Made by a program: the position numbers and the translations under genes. The notes under the pieces are model-generated. The model did no database searches. It was not told the DNA's origin and saw nothing but the letters and a program-made list of their open reading frames with translations. Below are positions 31,069 to 42,200 of a stretch of 64,000 nucleotides of DNA, piece by piece; the first letter of the stretch is position 1; each line of letters begins with the position of its first letter. Source of the stretch: Stagonosporopsis chrysanthemi (lineage: Eukaryota; Ascomycota; Dothideomycetes; Pleosporales; Didymellaceae); contig JAFISE010000054.1 of NCBI GenBank assembly GCA_022560025.1, forward strand, positions 1 to 64,000, written 5' to 3'.

Positions 31069-33859
31069 TTACTCCTGCCCGAATCCAACAGTCTCCTCGA
31101 CGGCAATCGTGAGCTTCTGGTTGAGCGCTTCGAACGTCTTGTACTGTGGAAGATCGAGACGGTTGAAACTGCGAGAGTCAGCAGCTGAGATATGGAAAAA
31201 AAATAAGGCTTGACATACCATGTGTGAGATTTGGGCAGCTGATTGGGCTCGCCAGCCTTCTCAATTGTAAATCTCCTGGGCCCATCGCTACCCTGCAAAT
31301 CCTTGAAGCCGTTGACTGGGATACGCGAGGTTCCGGTTGCGAACTGCAGCAGACGCGACTTCTGCTCGGCGTCCCAGCTGCGGATGCACTTCCAGAAGTT
31401 CTGGATAACCTCATCGTTCTCCGTGTAGCCGCGGTAGTCGGTGTGCTTCTTCCAGTCTTCAACGTCAATATCGGCAATACCACCGATCAGCAGCTCCAGC
31501 TCGCGCTCGTCGAACACGTTCACCAGATCCGGAGGAATGAGCTCGTGGAAACCGCTGAGGAAGGCGTTGAACTGCTCCTCGACTCGCTTCTGGATGCGCC
31601 ATTCTGTGATCAATCTAGGATTGTTAGTATCGTGATTGCAGTCTCTAACAAGCCACTTACTCGACGTATTCGTGCTTGTTCTCGTTTGTGACCTCGAGGT
31701 CGTCACCACCGGGCTTCAGCTCGATGCTGACAGTCTCACCAAACCTCTCGTCGTCGGTGGCAAAAGTAAGTTCCAGCGCGTCGGTAATGTCGTTGTTCAA
31801 CATCCATTCAAGGTTGCGGTGGAAATCAGCGTCGACACCTTCCATGTCCTGCAGCGCAACCTTCTTCCTGAGGATCATCTTGTAAAAGGCTCCGATGAAG
31901 AATGCGTCCAGGAAACGACGGTGGAAGATGGCTAATCCGACTACACGTCCGATGAACTTGAAGTAGTTCAAGTGCTCGGGGTTGATGCCAGAGTGGGGGT
32001 TGATCTGCAGCGTGTAGTTGTCGTGTGCCGAGTATTCGAACAGGCAGTAGAAGGGGTTGAACATCTCGTGCGAGAGCAGGAAGAAGAATTCACGAGACAA
32101 TCCTCCGTAATCCAGACCATCTTCTCCGTCGAACTTGATCATAAGCCTCTTCTTCAAGTCTGCAGCAGACTGGCGCATGATCTCATGGTACGAGTCCTCG
32201 AAGATATGCGTTCGCCTAACCTTGACGTGGCACTGCCCGCTTACAATGCGGAGTGCAGGTTGCGAGCGGAAGTAGATCAGCTTGCGGCGGAAATCACGCT
32301 TGTACTGCGGCACGTTCTGGTCCAGGGACGACGGCAATCGCGGGTCGTCCCAGGTCGTCGTCTTCGTGTTGTGGTCCACAAAGTACACTCGTGCGGTGTT
32401 GGTGAGTCGCATTTCCCATCCTGATGGCAGGGGTCCGAGCTGAGACACGGGCTGCTGCTGGATGGTGCTTCCATTGGCCGCCTGTCCGCCGTACATTCGG
32501 ATGTACTGCTGTCGGCGTGGATCGACCCAAGTGGTTGTGCGCGTGTTGTGGTCCACAAAGTACGGTCGTCCTTCCGGGGTGTGTCGCTGTTCCCAGCCCG
32601 ATGGCAGCTCGCCAGTTCCGGCGGTCGTAGCGCCGGTCGCCATCATGCTTGCAGCATTAGCAGCGCCTGCACTCGCGTTGGGTGGAGAAGGCTGTCGTTC
32701 GGCGAGGGTGGGTGAGTTCGCTCCAGTGCGATCCTCGGGCAACATACGGTTCTGGTGGCGCACACGCTCCTGCTGGGTCGATGCGGCGACGGCATTACGG
32801 TTGTCGCTCTCGTTGAAGCCGGCGCCAGGCCTGATCCAAGTTGTTTGTCTCGTGTTATGATCGACGTAGTACGTGCGGCCCAAGTGATCCTCGCGACGCT
32901 CCCAGCCGTTGGGGAGCCTTCCTTGCGCATCCTCAAACGCACTGTACCCTGGATTTTGGGTCTGTCCCGCGGCGGGTGCACCGTTGGTCGAAACTGGCGG
33001 CGCTGTGGGGGGCGGGCCTGTGGGACCTGCTTGGCTGAGTCGCTGCGCCGAAGACTGGGCAGTCGAGGTCGGTCGCTGACCGGGGTACATGTTGGGGTTC
33101 AGGTTTGGCGTCGACTGGTGCGGGGTCGAGGCTCCTCCTGTGGTGGCGCCGTTCACAGAGGGGTGGGTGGAGGGCGTGGGACGGGGCGCAGCAGCTCCTC
33201 CCTGGTTGCTGATGGGTGCCTGGAGGTTGGTGGAGAGGTTCAGGATCAGCTTGCCGTGCACGACCATGTTGTCGTTGGACTTCTTAAGATCACGGGTGAG
33301 CATTTCTGCCAGCAAGTCAGTGCCATGTTTGCGTCAAGGGTCGTGGGGGAAGGTACCGTCGCCCCCCGCATCGAGGTCGATGACAGACCCTATGCGGACG
33401 TTGATGACGCCAAGGAAGCCCTGATCCTTCTTCTTGAACTTCTTCTGGTCAAAGATCTGAACCGCGAGCACGCTCTCTTCGTTGACGCGCCTGGGCTATG
33501 TATCAGCAGAGTACGTGGGCATGCGGCGTGGCGTGACGTACATGTCAAAGCTCTCGTTCCAGTAGGGGTTCAACGTCTTCTTGATGACGCTCGTGGTGCG
33601 CGTCTGCTCGCCGTTGATCGTGGCCACGGCGAAGGGGTCCGGGAAGCCTGCATGACGTGCGTGAGTGGTGCCTCAGCTTGGGGAGGTCTGGTCAGGTACA
33701 TACGGAAGACATCGCGCTTGTAGAGGCCATCGGCGGCGATGACTGTAGCGTGTTAGCCTGCTGGTGCACGCATGGTGGCACTGTGCGGCGCGGCGAGCAG
33801 TGAGGGGTGCTGGGCAACGCACTGGTGATGCGCAGGTTGGGCTGGCCCGCGGCGTCCAT
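31069..33859 (-). CDS. hulA: HECT E3 ubiquitin ligase Rsp5/Nedd4 (HulA): C2-WW3-HECT
   Basis: Seven exons: 33859-33823, 33742-33704, 33647-33542, 33490-33357, 33305-31661, 31614-31219, 31168-31069; 818 aa, in frame, usual length for the family. C2 domain ~5-125 (LRITIIAADGLYKRDVFRFP, TLNPYWNESFDM, DQKKFKKKDQGFLGVINVRI). Three WW domains at ~235-265, 338-368 and 397-428, each with paired Trp (...W or W...). HECT domain ~442-818 with the catalytic Cys786 in KSHTCFNRLDLP, whose codon is split by the last intron. It ubiquitinates membrane transporters via arrestin adaptors that bind the WW domains through PPxY, driving endocytosis; also RNA polymerase II turnover in yeast. Start chosen at GCCATGG (33859), directly before the conserved QPNLRIT. 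Confidence 0.95.
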
Positions 33860-35272
33860 GGCGATGCGCAGGCAGACGGCGGCTGCTCGTCGAGGATTGC
33901 GGGTACTGGCGACAGGGCGGCTCTCCGAGCTCGCCGGTGTGCGGGACTGCTATCAGCGCAGTGTTGTAGCAGCGCGCGGGCTGGCTAGGGCGGTGGGCGG
34001 CAGGCAGGCAGGCGGCGGCGGTCGATGATGGGCGAGGGGACGGGCAGAGAGGCTGTGCAGCGGTTACAGGGCAGGACTAGGGAGGCGGCGCCACCGCTAT
34101 GCGGGCTGCTGAGGAACCGACGTCGCTGGCCGTGCTGATGCAACCGTGGGTAATCGCTGGGGCGTGCTGAACGTCCTGAACAGGCCGTTCGAGTGCGCTC
34201 ACGGCAGGACGGTTGCTGCCGTCGTGACTGGGAGCCTGGCGCTGCGAGTCTCCAGCCTTGGCGTGCCCCGCTTGATGCTCGAGGTCGCTGTCGAGAACGA
34301 TGTGAGCTTGGGCGACGATGCTCGGCCTGGAATGCCGCGCGGTATACAAACGCTGCGTCACGAACAGAAAGCACAGAAAGCACAGAAAGCACGATGGAGA
34401 GGGTGTCTTGCAGGCCTGTCTCGCTGCCGTCCAGGGTCATGGCTGTCTACTAAAGGCGCAGCCACGCACACGCGCGTCTGTCATGGTGCTGCGAACCATC
34501 GATGATGTCAAACCGCTCTGTCCCGGCATCCCGGCACCTGCATGATTTGCACCTATGCACCTCATCCAAGTATGATGCTGGCCCTTCTTCCACCTTGCTC
34601 CAACTCCACCTGAAACACTTGCAACGGCCTCGTATTCTGCTTTCGAGTTGGACAGCCTGCATCGCGCTATCTAGCACAAATTTACAACCTCCTGCAGCTT
34701 CCAAACACTTCGTAAACGCCGTGTCAAACACGCAGAAACTTGACATCTGGGGAAAAGTCACCACAACAGGAACTTGTCTCGACGTGCAGATTGTGATTCA
34801 AACGTGAGGCTCGTCCAAGAAATGCCCAGCAATCCGGGGTCTCCGCTTTCGCCTTGGACAACAGTCTCGACGTGTCTGCTCAGGAATTAATTGGCGTGGG
34901 ATTGGCTCGTGGCCTTGTCACACAGCATCAAGGGGTATGTTGAAGTGATGGAGCGTGATGATAGGCTTGGTCGTGCAGATGTGGTGCAGCCGCTGCCAAC
35001 GTAATCCACCAGGTTTTCGCGGTGGTCTCATGTGCCAAACTATAACCCCCTTTCATTACAATTCCTTCGTCTCAATTTCATGATAACAGCCAGAAGCGAC
35101 ACGGCAAGATGTGAACGCAAGCAAAACAAGCAGGCAAAGAGGCTCGAGTGAAGGCCAGTGCTCAATTGAGTGAGAGCCAAGATATCTCATGTTCATGTAG
35201 AAGAGAACGCTCTCCACCATATTGCTTCACCGGCTGGTTATCAAATCCGTGTCGATGGCGATTCGAGGCAAT
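33860..35272. other. 1.4-kb gene-free stretch, rsp5 upstream region
   Basis: Nothing coding recognised. It contains a 9-10 bp repeat (AGAAAGCACAGAAAGCAC) at about 34365-34393. It covers the rsp5 promoter and the 3' flank of the first BTB gene. Confidence 0.55.
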
Positions 35273-36144
35273 CTATTTCTCGCCTAATTGTGACTCCACT
35301 TCGAGGTCCAGGATATCGTCATACGCCTCGTACTTGTATGCATCGCAGGACTGCCTTTCTTCTAGAGACGCATGGCCATGATAGTCACATGGGTCCAGAT
35401 TGTCGTCGAAGCCTTCTTCCTTGATCTTTGCGTACCTCAGCATCACACTGACGAGGAAGCTGTGAGGAAGCTTGTCGCGATCAAGGATATCTCCAGTCTC
35501 TTCGTCCATGTCTGTGGTGATATTGGCACATTGAGCGTCGACCATAGCTCTCCGGACCATGCTTCCCTCAGCCGTGTTCGCATATGCGTATGCAACCACG
35601 TCATAGTAGGCAAGCACACTGATTACGTGTTCTGTCAAAACACTTTCGACAATACGACCAAACTCTCCGGCCAAGATGCGGTCAGCAAAGGCACGCACTT
35701 TCGCCATTGCCATCTGCACAGCCTTGTACCGAGGATGCATACCTAAAGGGAGATCATTCACCCATTCTGACAGCTTCGAAGGCAACTTCTCGGTGTAGAG
35801 CCAGCCGACAAAGATGTCAACTGCGCAATGGTAAGCAACCCTTCTCATTGATCCAATTAACTAACGCACAGGTGTTGCAGTCGACATCATCAAGTGTAAT
35901 GACACCCTCGTCAGCTTCCTTCCAGTTGTTGTTGAGCGCTCGATTGAAGTACTCGCTATGCTGTGCGAGTAATCTCTTGTAGACATGGTACAGGACGCCT
36001 TCAGGGCCGATCTTGATAACGGCTACGCCATCACGCGCGCAGTCGCTAAGTTCTGTTAGCAATAGTCATTGAGCCGATTCTGTTTGCGACATACGCTAAA
36101 CGCCGCGCAATTGGCTTCTGGGTAGTCGGGCTCTCGCTTGCCAT
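35273..36144 (-). CDS. BTB/POZ domain protein, array copy A (intact)
   Basis: Three exons: 36144-36095, 36045-35870, 35820-35273; introns 49 and 49 nt; 257 aa, in frame. The BTB domain includes VAVIKIGPEGVLYHVYKRLL, AQHSEYFNRALNNNWKEA, EGVITLDDVDCNTFDIFVGW and LYTEKL. The C-terminal half is helical, with LPHSFLVSVMLRYAK and a CDYHGH motif near the end. Fungal BTB proteins of this size usually stop after BTB plus a helical tail; some serve as Cul3 adaptors, but no substrate domain (kelch, MATH) is present, so function is unknown. The start MASESPTTQKP precedes a first intron in phase 2, as in the paralogues. It is the only array member without a defect. Confidence 0.85.
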
Positions 36145-36566
36145 TCTGCGTGTAGTGTTGTTGGTGCCGTTGGTGTTCTCTGGGAGTGATGGTGAGAGAA
36201 CCTGGGAGAAGATGCGGGTCAATGCGTAGACGAGGTGAGCGTGGGAGTCGCGCAACGAGTAGCTGTTTCAGGCAACGAGCTTCCTCTTTCACTATGATAT
36301 CGATATGTGGCTAAGATGCTAGCAACTTGCCATCTGTACCGGCATATTTACCATGAATACAGTGCCAAGTGCAGAGACGAGCTGAAGTAGACCAATGAAT
36401 TGTGGAGCAGAAGACTGCCTACACATAGGCCAGTATAGAGAAGAGACATAGGATGCTTGCTATGTCTAAGACTGGTGAGTCAGATAAGCAAGTCCCAAGT
36501 AGCAAATTGACTAGACATGACATGGATACTGCTGGAAAGCGACCGCTTCTGATCCTCAGGACTGCT
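36145..36566. other. Intergenic gap between BTB copies A and B
   Basis: 422 bp; promoter of copy A. No gene seen. Confidence 0.6.
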
Positions 36567-37359
36567 TCACTTCGTCTGTTGGCCAAGCTTGTACTTGGAC
36601 TCATCGAGAGCCCATTCGATGACATCGTCAAGGCCTTGTTCTTCCATAGCCACTCTCAGCATGTCTCTCTTCGCGCCGTAACGCTTCATGACACGAACTA
36701 GATATTCGTGTGGAAGTTTCTCAGCCTCTCCTTCTTTCTCGGTGCACATGACAGGAATGTATCTCGCGCAGTGCAAGTCTACCAAAAACTCGAGGAATAT
36801 GTCGTCCTGCGGTAGATTTGCAAAGGCGTAGGCGATGTTGCTGAAGGATGGCATGCACAAGCCATGGTTGAAAGTCTTCACGACAAGGCGGAGCACAGCA
36901 GCCTTGAACGAGGTTGTCTAAAAGCGATCCCCAAAGACATAGGCTTTTATCAGCGCGTTCTTGATTTCCTTGAATAATCCTGACGAGTGCCAACCAGATC
37001 CCTCGAGGTCGGGTAATGTCTGGCTGTACAACCACTCAGCAAAGATGTCGACTGTCTGAGTCAGTTTCGTCCTTCAGCTCATCATGAGGTGCTTGTGATC
37101 TTACAGGTACAGTCTTCGACCTCCTCAAGCCTTACAACACGCTCCTTTGCCTCCGTCCACGGTCCAGTCAGTGCCTTCTTGAAGTATTCCGAGTGCTCGA
37201 TCAAGATAGCCTTGTGCACAGTGTACTTCGTGCCTTGCGGCTGGAGAATGACTGTAACCATGGAACCCTCGCGGAGTGCTGCACTGTAATACTGTTAGTC
37301 ATGTCTGAACTATGTCTCTTGCGTTGCACTCACCTCACACGTGGACGTGGCGTAGCCAT
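36567..37359 (-). pseudogene. BTB/POZ protein, array copy B, one nonsense codon
   Basis: Three exons by analogy with copy A: 37359-37334, 37283-37105, 37051-36567 (230 codons in frame). BTB features: GSMVTVILQPQGTKYTVHKA, ILIEHSEYFKKALTGPW, KERVVRLEEVEDCTFDIFAE and WLYSQTL; C-terminal half with LPHEYLVRVMKRYG. Codon 113 is TAG (36920-36918), in GDRF-stop-TTSF, where paralogues read on (ADRILAGEF, GDRFVAPEF). Everything downstream still codes, so inactivation is recent, or the stop is an error. A CAG to TAG change would explain it. The CDYH motif of the other copies is absent from its C-terminus. Confidence 0.75.
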
Positions 37360-37788
37360 CGCGCGTTTAGCAGATGTGTTTTCGCTGGGTCTTGGATGGT
37401 TGAGGTAGAGAGGTGTGTGAGGATCTGAGAGTTCCGTTGGTGGATTGACCTGATTTTATACCGATTGGAACGTTGCAGGTGGGACCAAAAATGCTTGTAG
37501 TGAAATAGGATTGCTTAGCTACGTCACACGTGGCAGCCATGGCTCACTACAGATTCTTTTTGCAGCAGTCCTCTCAGAGGGAATCACCGCTGCGGACTAG
37601 ACGTTATTGTTTCTATAGTGCTGACACAATCTTGTATCTTAGATGTGAGTATTGGCTTACAATTCCTGCTACTGACGATGGCAAAAATGCCTCCCCTCCG
37701 GCTCCGCAGCAGTTTACTGCTCACTTCCTCTCAGCCGAAATTTCTTCGTGTACACGCTCCGACATCAACGTCTCTCTAGCTATGAGCC
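37360..37788. other. Intergenic gap between BTB copies B and C
   Basis: 429 bp; promoter of copy B and 3' flank of copy C. No gene seen. Confidence 0.6.
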
Positions 37789-38307
37789 TTACAAAAGAAG
37801 CTTATGATGCACTTTAGTCTTCTGCTCAAAGAGAGAGGCCAATTCGCGTTCTGATTCGCGCACCTTCCTCTGATATTCCGAGTTGTAATCGTGATAGTCG
37901 CACTCTTCCAGAAGGTCCATGCTAAACCTTTCTTTTGTCCTGCACAGGTCCACCACATCCACAAACCTGTCTTTGATCGAGAGTAGGAATGCTGTAGGTA
38001 AATGTTTTCGCATCGCCTTCTCTTCCTCCAGTTCCTGATAACCGTCTGACAAGCCCTAAATATGAGCATCCGTCATGAGCCGTAGCAGGGAGTCCTTGCA
38101 GAGCCTTCTTGAAGTACTCGGAATGTTACATGAGAATGGCTTTGTGGACACGGTGTTCGACGCTTTCGGGACCAACTATGATTGTGGTGATATCTCCGCG
38201 CGCAGCCGCTCTGCAAGAGTATTAGTACATCAGCCCACATGCAGATCAGGTGCTACGTACTCGATGCGTATCGGCTTCTTGTAGCTTTCGGCAGTTGGTG
38301 CCACCAT
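37789..38307 (-). pseudogene. BTB/POZ protein, array copy C, stop codon and internal deletion
   Basis: Starts at 38307 (MVAPTAESYKKP), first intron about 38258-38215 (GTACGT...GCAG) in the family position. The BTB start is clear: GDITTIIVGPESVEHRVHKA, then ILM-stop-HSEYFKKALQG. The stop is TAA exactly where copy A has Gln (LLAQHSEYF), so CAA to TAA. Soon after, about 120 residues of the middle are missing, and sequence resumes in the C-terminal region with HLPTAFLLSIKDRF and LLEECDYHDYNSEYQ, matching the LPHSFL and CDYH segments of copy A. A non-functional relic. Confidence 0.8.
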
Positions 38308-38689
38308 GGTTGGAATGGTCGAAGTCTGGTTGTGGGTATGAACTAACAGGGTATCTTAAACCATCTGTTAGCGCGAAGCTGGCTTAGAAGGTAAAGGTGG
38401 AGGTGAAGGTCCGAGTGCAACACCGAACACGTCTCCAACGAATGTTGACAAGTCCAATAATTGCACGGTTGAATCAACGTGATTATCGACCATTGCTTGC
38501 TGCTGGAGTGCGCTACATGACCAGTTCAGGTGTAAACGCATGAAAACGAAGTGCTCCAGATCCCATATCGGGACGAAGGGAGATCAATTAAGGCCCATGT
38601 CTACAAGCGTGCTCATCAAGCATCTCGTTTCAGGCTCTTACTTACGTTGAGTAGGTAGAACGCTGTCAACGCCCTCTCTGAGAGGATCT
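38308..38689. other. Intergenic gap between BTB copies C and D
   Basis: 382 bp; no gene recognised. Confidence 0.6.
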
Positions 38690-39099
38690 CTACTCGCCCA
38701 TGGTAGTATGGCGTCGCTGCGGAAGAGGCTGAGGTAGAGCTGATGGTTGCATTTTGGATGGCGGTGTACCGGTGTACGTGCTAGCCTTTGGTATTTCGGT
38801 TGGAGGTTTGGGCATTAGTACCAAATGCTTCACTGGCCCGCTTGTCGTGATCTCACAGTTACTGCACTCGACATCTTCGGGAGACACGACTCTCTCCTTG
38901 GCTTTCATGCATGATTCATAAGGCTTTCCTGAAATATTCTGAATGCTCTTCTGGTAGGCCTTATTAACGAAGTGCTTTACCGACTCGTAGCCAATGATAG
39001 ACTGCATAGTAATTCTACTGAATCTGTCAGAACCATAGCATAAGATAGAAAGCGTACATACGCGAAGCGCTGGGCCCTTGCAATTTCAGGTGTCGCCAT
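38690..39099 (-). pseudogene. BTB-like remnant, array copy D (truncated)
   Basis: Exons 39099-39062 and 39023-38690 give a 123-aa frame. MATPEIARAQRFA is followed, after a short 38-nt intron, by IIGYESVKHFVNKA (compare TKYTVHKA in copy B) and YESCMKAKERVVSPEDVECSNC (compare WTEAKERVVRLEEVEDCTC). About seven residues including HSE are missing between them. The frame then runs into Pro-rich sequence and stops, so the rest of the BTB fold and the helical tail are lost. It may still be expressed as a short protein; more likely it is a decayed copy. Confidence 0.65.
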
Positions 39100-39470
39100 G
39101 ACTCGCTCGAGTGCTGTAGTATTGAGGGCTTAGTCTGTGAGGACGAATTTGTCCTCGCCGCCGTTCGCACCTCACGGCGAGGTTGCTTGAAAGATCTAAC
39201 ACGTTGTGATGATCACAAAACAAGGTTGTCGCTACAAACCTGAGATATGCAATCATCAAAGATTGCATTAATAGAGGATATGATTACATCTAAGCTTAGG
39301 AGCAGTCATGTACAGACACATAGGCCTCAAAAAAACCACCGTTCCACCAGAACCAACGCCGCGCTTGCTCAAATCAATGCAGGAACAATGAAATCTAATG
39401 CATTACACTTCCATCACCATTTTGGGGCATTTATCATCGTGACAATCGCGACCCCTTCCTCGCGAGGCCC
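39100..39470. other. Intergenic gap, BTB copy D / SUR7-type gene
   Basis: 371 bp; no gene recognised. Confidence 0.6.
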
Positions 39471-40496
39471 CTAGCGACGCTTCCAGAACTTGACGCCGCG
39501 GGCAGGGTGAGGGTCCGTAGGCTCAGACTGAACAACAGGATCAGCGGGACCGTCCAAGACAGGCCTGGCTCCAGTGTCCATGGAATACGCCTTCTCGTTG
39601 CCCCTTTTGCGGCCCGTCTTGACGTCTCGGCGGCTGGCGCAGCAGCAGCACAGCCCCATCTGCACTAACCACGCGAAGATGGTCATGGCGCTCGCAACCC
39701 ACATGAAAGCAAACATGGTCACGCCGATCTCCGCGCCGATGTTCAGCTCAGCCACGCCACTAATAGTGTTCTTGAAGATGACGAACATGACGGTTGCGAG
39801 AACGGAGGCGACGGTGGTGAAGAGCGCGTTGAGGAAGGCGAAGATGGCGACGGGCAGCGCGAGCCAGCGGGTGAAGACCGAGATGGGCATTGCGAAGATG
39901 AGGACGAAGGAAAGGACCGTGCCAGTCAGGAAGAGGCCGAACATCCAGTTGGACACGAGCCGAATAAGGTCGAGGATATCATTGATGTCGGCAGGCAGGT
40001 TAACTGTGGGATGTTAGGTTTATGGTGAGGTTGGCGGCGACGGAAACTTACTCGATGCTCCTGCGAGCAGCTCGTTACGCAGAATCTCCACAGGATTGAA
40101 CCAATACAGCGTCTCGGGTGGAGAACAATATGTGACGCCTTCGCCCTGGTAGCCCTCGCAGAAGTTCCATAGGCCGACCTGGTAGAAATCGTGCAGACCC
40201 AGCGTTTGGGCAATGGTGTTGATCAGGGCAAAATTGGGTACCGACGACGGCACAACATTGCTGAGGTCTAGGCGGATGAAGTACCAGTCGCGGAGCAGGC
40301 TTCTGTTGTATGTGCCGCTGATTTGCAGAAGAATGAGGAAGATGACGGCGACAAACAGGAAGAAGGATGTCAATAGGGCCCAGGTTTTGCGTGTTCGTGT
40401 TGCTCGCTTGAGTTGCGACTTGGTGAGTTCAGGATGGCCTTGCTCGACGGCGGTGTCAGCCGAGTTCTCAGACCGGCGGCGACCAAAGAGACCCAT
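39471..40496 (-). CDS. SUR7/PalI family four-TM membrane protein
   Basis: Two exons, 40496-40052 and 40003-39471, intron 48 nt; 325 aa, in frame. A basic cytosolic N-terminus (MGLFGRRRSENS) leads to TM1 (~38-60, LTSFFLFVAVIFLILLQ). An extracellular loop has the claudin-like motif GLWNFCEGY and a second Cys (VTYCSPP). Three clustered helices follow between ~165 and 275, then a CCCC cluster after the last helix (possible palmitoylation) and a polar tail. SUR7 proteins mark eisosome/MCC patches of the plasma membrane; PalI relatives act in ambient-pH sensing. Which branch this belongs to is not decided by sequence alone. Confidence 0.85.
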
Positions 40497-41201
40497 GTTG
40501 TACAGCTGTCACGACGAAGACTGTTGATGTGAGAAACGAAAACAACTGTCGCGCGACAAAAGAGTTGTCGTAGATCTTGAGTCCGGGAGTTCCCAACCTC
40601 ATACACGCGGTCGTTGGGGCGGTCATTTTTTATGGAGATGCACTTGGGTCCGGCGAGTTATGACGTGGGTGCCCCTAAGGAAAGTGCTGCGCAACCACGA
40701 CACGCAAGCCGCCAGCTGGTCGTAGCAGTGGCCTAACGATCGAAGCTGCGCCAACAATTGGCTGACAAGCGCACCGGCGTCGTTTAGAGCTTACGCTTGT
40801 TAAGCGTTGAGAGATGTTCCAGACTGAAGCACAAAGTCGAGGCTGGTGACGTCGCACATTTTTGTTTAGACGTGCTGACCGTACGACCTACGCGTCCTAA
40901 CAAAAGCAATTATGCACGTCAAGAGCAGCAAGTCGCCGTGCACGGATACAAGTCAACGACGCGCAACCAACATTATAGGATCTGCAGGGTACTCAAGGGG
41001 ATTGCGGATGATCGACATTGTGGATGTTCATCAAGGCTGTACTTAAAAAGCTGCAAGCGAGGTCTGGAAGTGGCTTGCGGGTCGGATCCGAGCGGGTGTG
41101 ACACCTGAAAGCCACAGACGTCGGTAAGTCGAGAACGTGCAAAGAACAACTACAAATGTGGCACAACGACAGACAAAGTGTAGTCTTTGGACATATACAC
41201 A
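40497..41201. other. 0.7-kb intergenic stretch
   Basis: Promoter of the SUR7-type gene and 3' flank of the cyclase gene. No coding region or RNA gene recognised. Confidence 0.6.
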
Positions 41202-42200
41202 CTAAAACAACGCCATGCAATTCGGCGGGCTTGACACACCACCAGGCATGTTGAACGGCGCACTTGTCACAAAGAACGTCCACCGTTTCTCTTCCTCACA
41301 GATCTTTGCCAGTTCTTCCAGGTCGAACATCTCTCCAATTGGCATACCCCAGCCCGCTAGCAGATACTCGTGGAGTACGGGTTCTGGCTTCGAAGGAGGG
41401 AACACTTCCCACGACACAGAGTCGCCTGCCACAGCCGCAAACCCTTCGTCCCAGATCCAGCGCAGCACTTCTTCTGTGGCTTCAACGCCAGCGTGTTGCA
41501 TGTCTGCGGAGTTCTCTACATAGCTCTTCTTGGCTTCGGCTGTCAAGATAGTGTCCCATTCCTTGGTGAAGCCGGTCCTGATGAAGACGATATCGCCCTT
41601 TTGAAAAGTGATTCGGCAATCCCTGGCAATGCTCAAGACATCCTTAAGCTTGATCTCATGATTTTCCAGCGTCGAGTACTTTACCCCATTCTTCTTGGCC
41701 CAGGTCACGTAATCAATGAGTACGCCGCGTCCAGCGATGCCTTCTTTGGCCCAATGTTGCATGCCGATACGCGTGTTGCTGCGGTCCTCGATTTCTGCTC
41801 CAGTAGTGCCGCCATAGAAGACCCTTTGCTCAGGACCCTTGCCCTCGGTTCCAGGGACTGACTGCGAGAAATGACGCAGCCCATCCCACTGGCTGCTTTG
41901 CTGCGGGTTGAACGCATACGTGTCATCGTAAAAGAGGCCATTGAAACACTGTATGATTTTGTGCTCGAAGGGTTTGCGGCCAAACCCTGCTGTTTCCAGC
42001 TTGGTCATCTCCCAATTAAGTGAGATACGTCTGCCGGTACGGATCTCGCTGGCGGCTGCTTTGGCAACAGTGGAAGGTGTGAGGAGTGCAAGTTTTGCGA
42101 GTCCCTCCTCACGACTGCCCGGGCTGCCGACCCAGACTCGCTTCTTGTCTGGAAGCTCATCGAACGGTGTGTCGTAGATAGCAGGATACGGGGGTGGCAT
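41202..42200 (-). CDS. Cyclase family protein (kynurenine-formamidase-like metal hydrolase)
   Basis: 332 aa, single exon. Start MPPPYPAIYDTPFDELPDKK. It matches the fungal branch of the putative cyclase family (Pfam Cyclase, PF04199): SQWDGLRHFSQ (metal-site region; the classical HxGTHxDxP motif is replaced by a WDGLRH variant usual in fungi), GRGVLIDYV, ITFQKGDIVFIRTGF, AGVEATEEVLRWIWDEGFAA, VAGDSVSWEVFP, LHEYLLAGWGMPIGEMFDLE, and the C-terminal GGVSSPPNCMALF. Family members hydrolyse amides or small cyclic substrates; kynurenine formamidase is the best-known activity, but the fungal branch is uncharacterised, so the substrate is unknown. No targeting signal. Divergent from the membrane protein at 42691. 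Confidence 0.88.
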   Translation of the reverse strand: MPPPYPAIYDTPFDELPDKKRVWVGSPGSREEGLAKLALLTPSTVAKAAASEIRTGRRISLNWEMTKLETAGFGRKPFEHKIIQCFNGLFYDDTYAFNPQQSSQWDGLRHFSQSVPGTEGKGPEQRVFYGGTTGAEIEDRSNTRIGMQHWAKEGIAGRGVLIDYVTWAKKNGVKYSTLENHEIKLKDVLSIARDCRITFQKGDIVFIRTGFTKEWDTILTAEAKKSYVENSADMQHAGVEATEEVLRWIWDEGFAAVAGDSVSWEVFPPSKPEPVLHEYLLAGWGMPIGEMFDLEELAKICEEEKRWTFFVTSAPFNMPGGVSSPPNCMALF

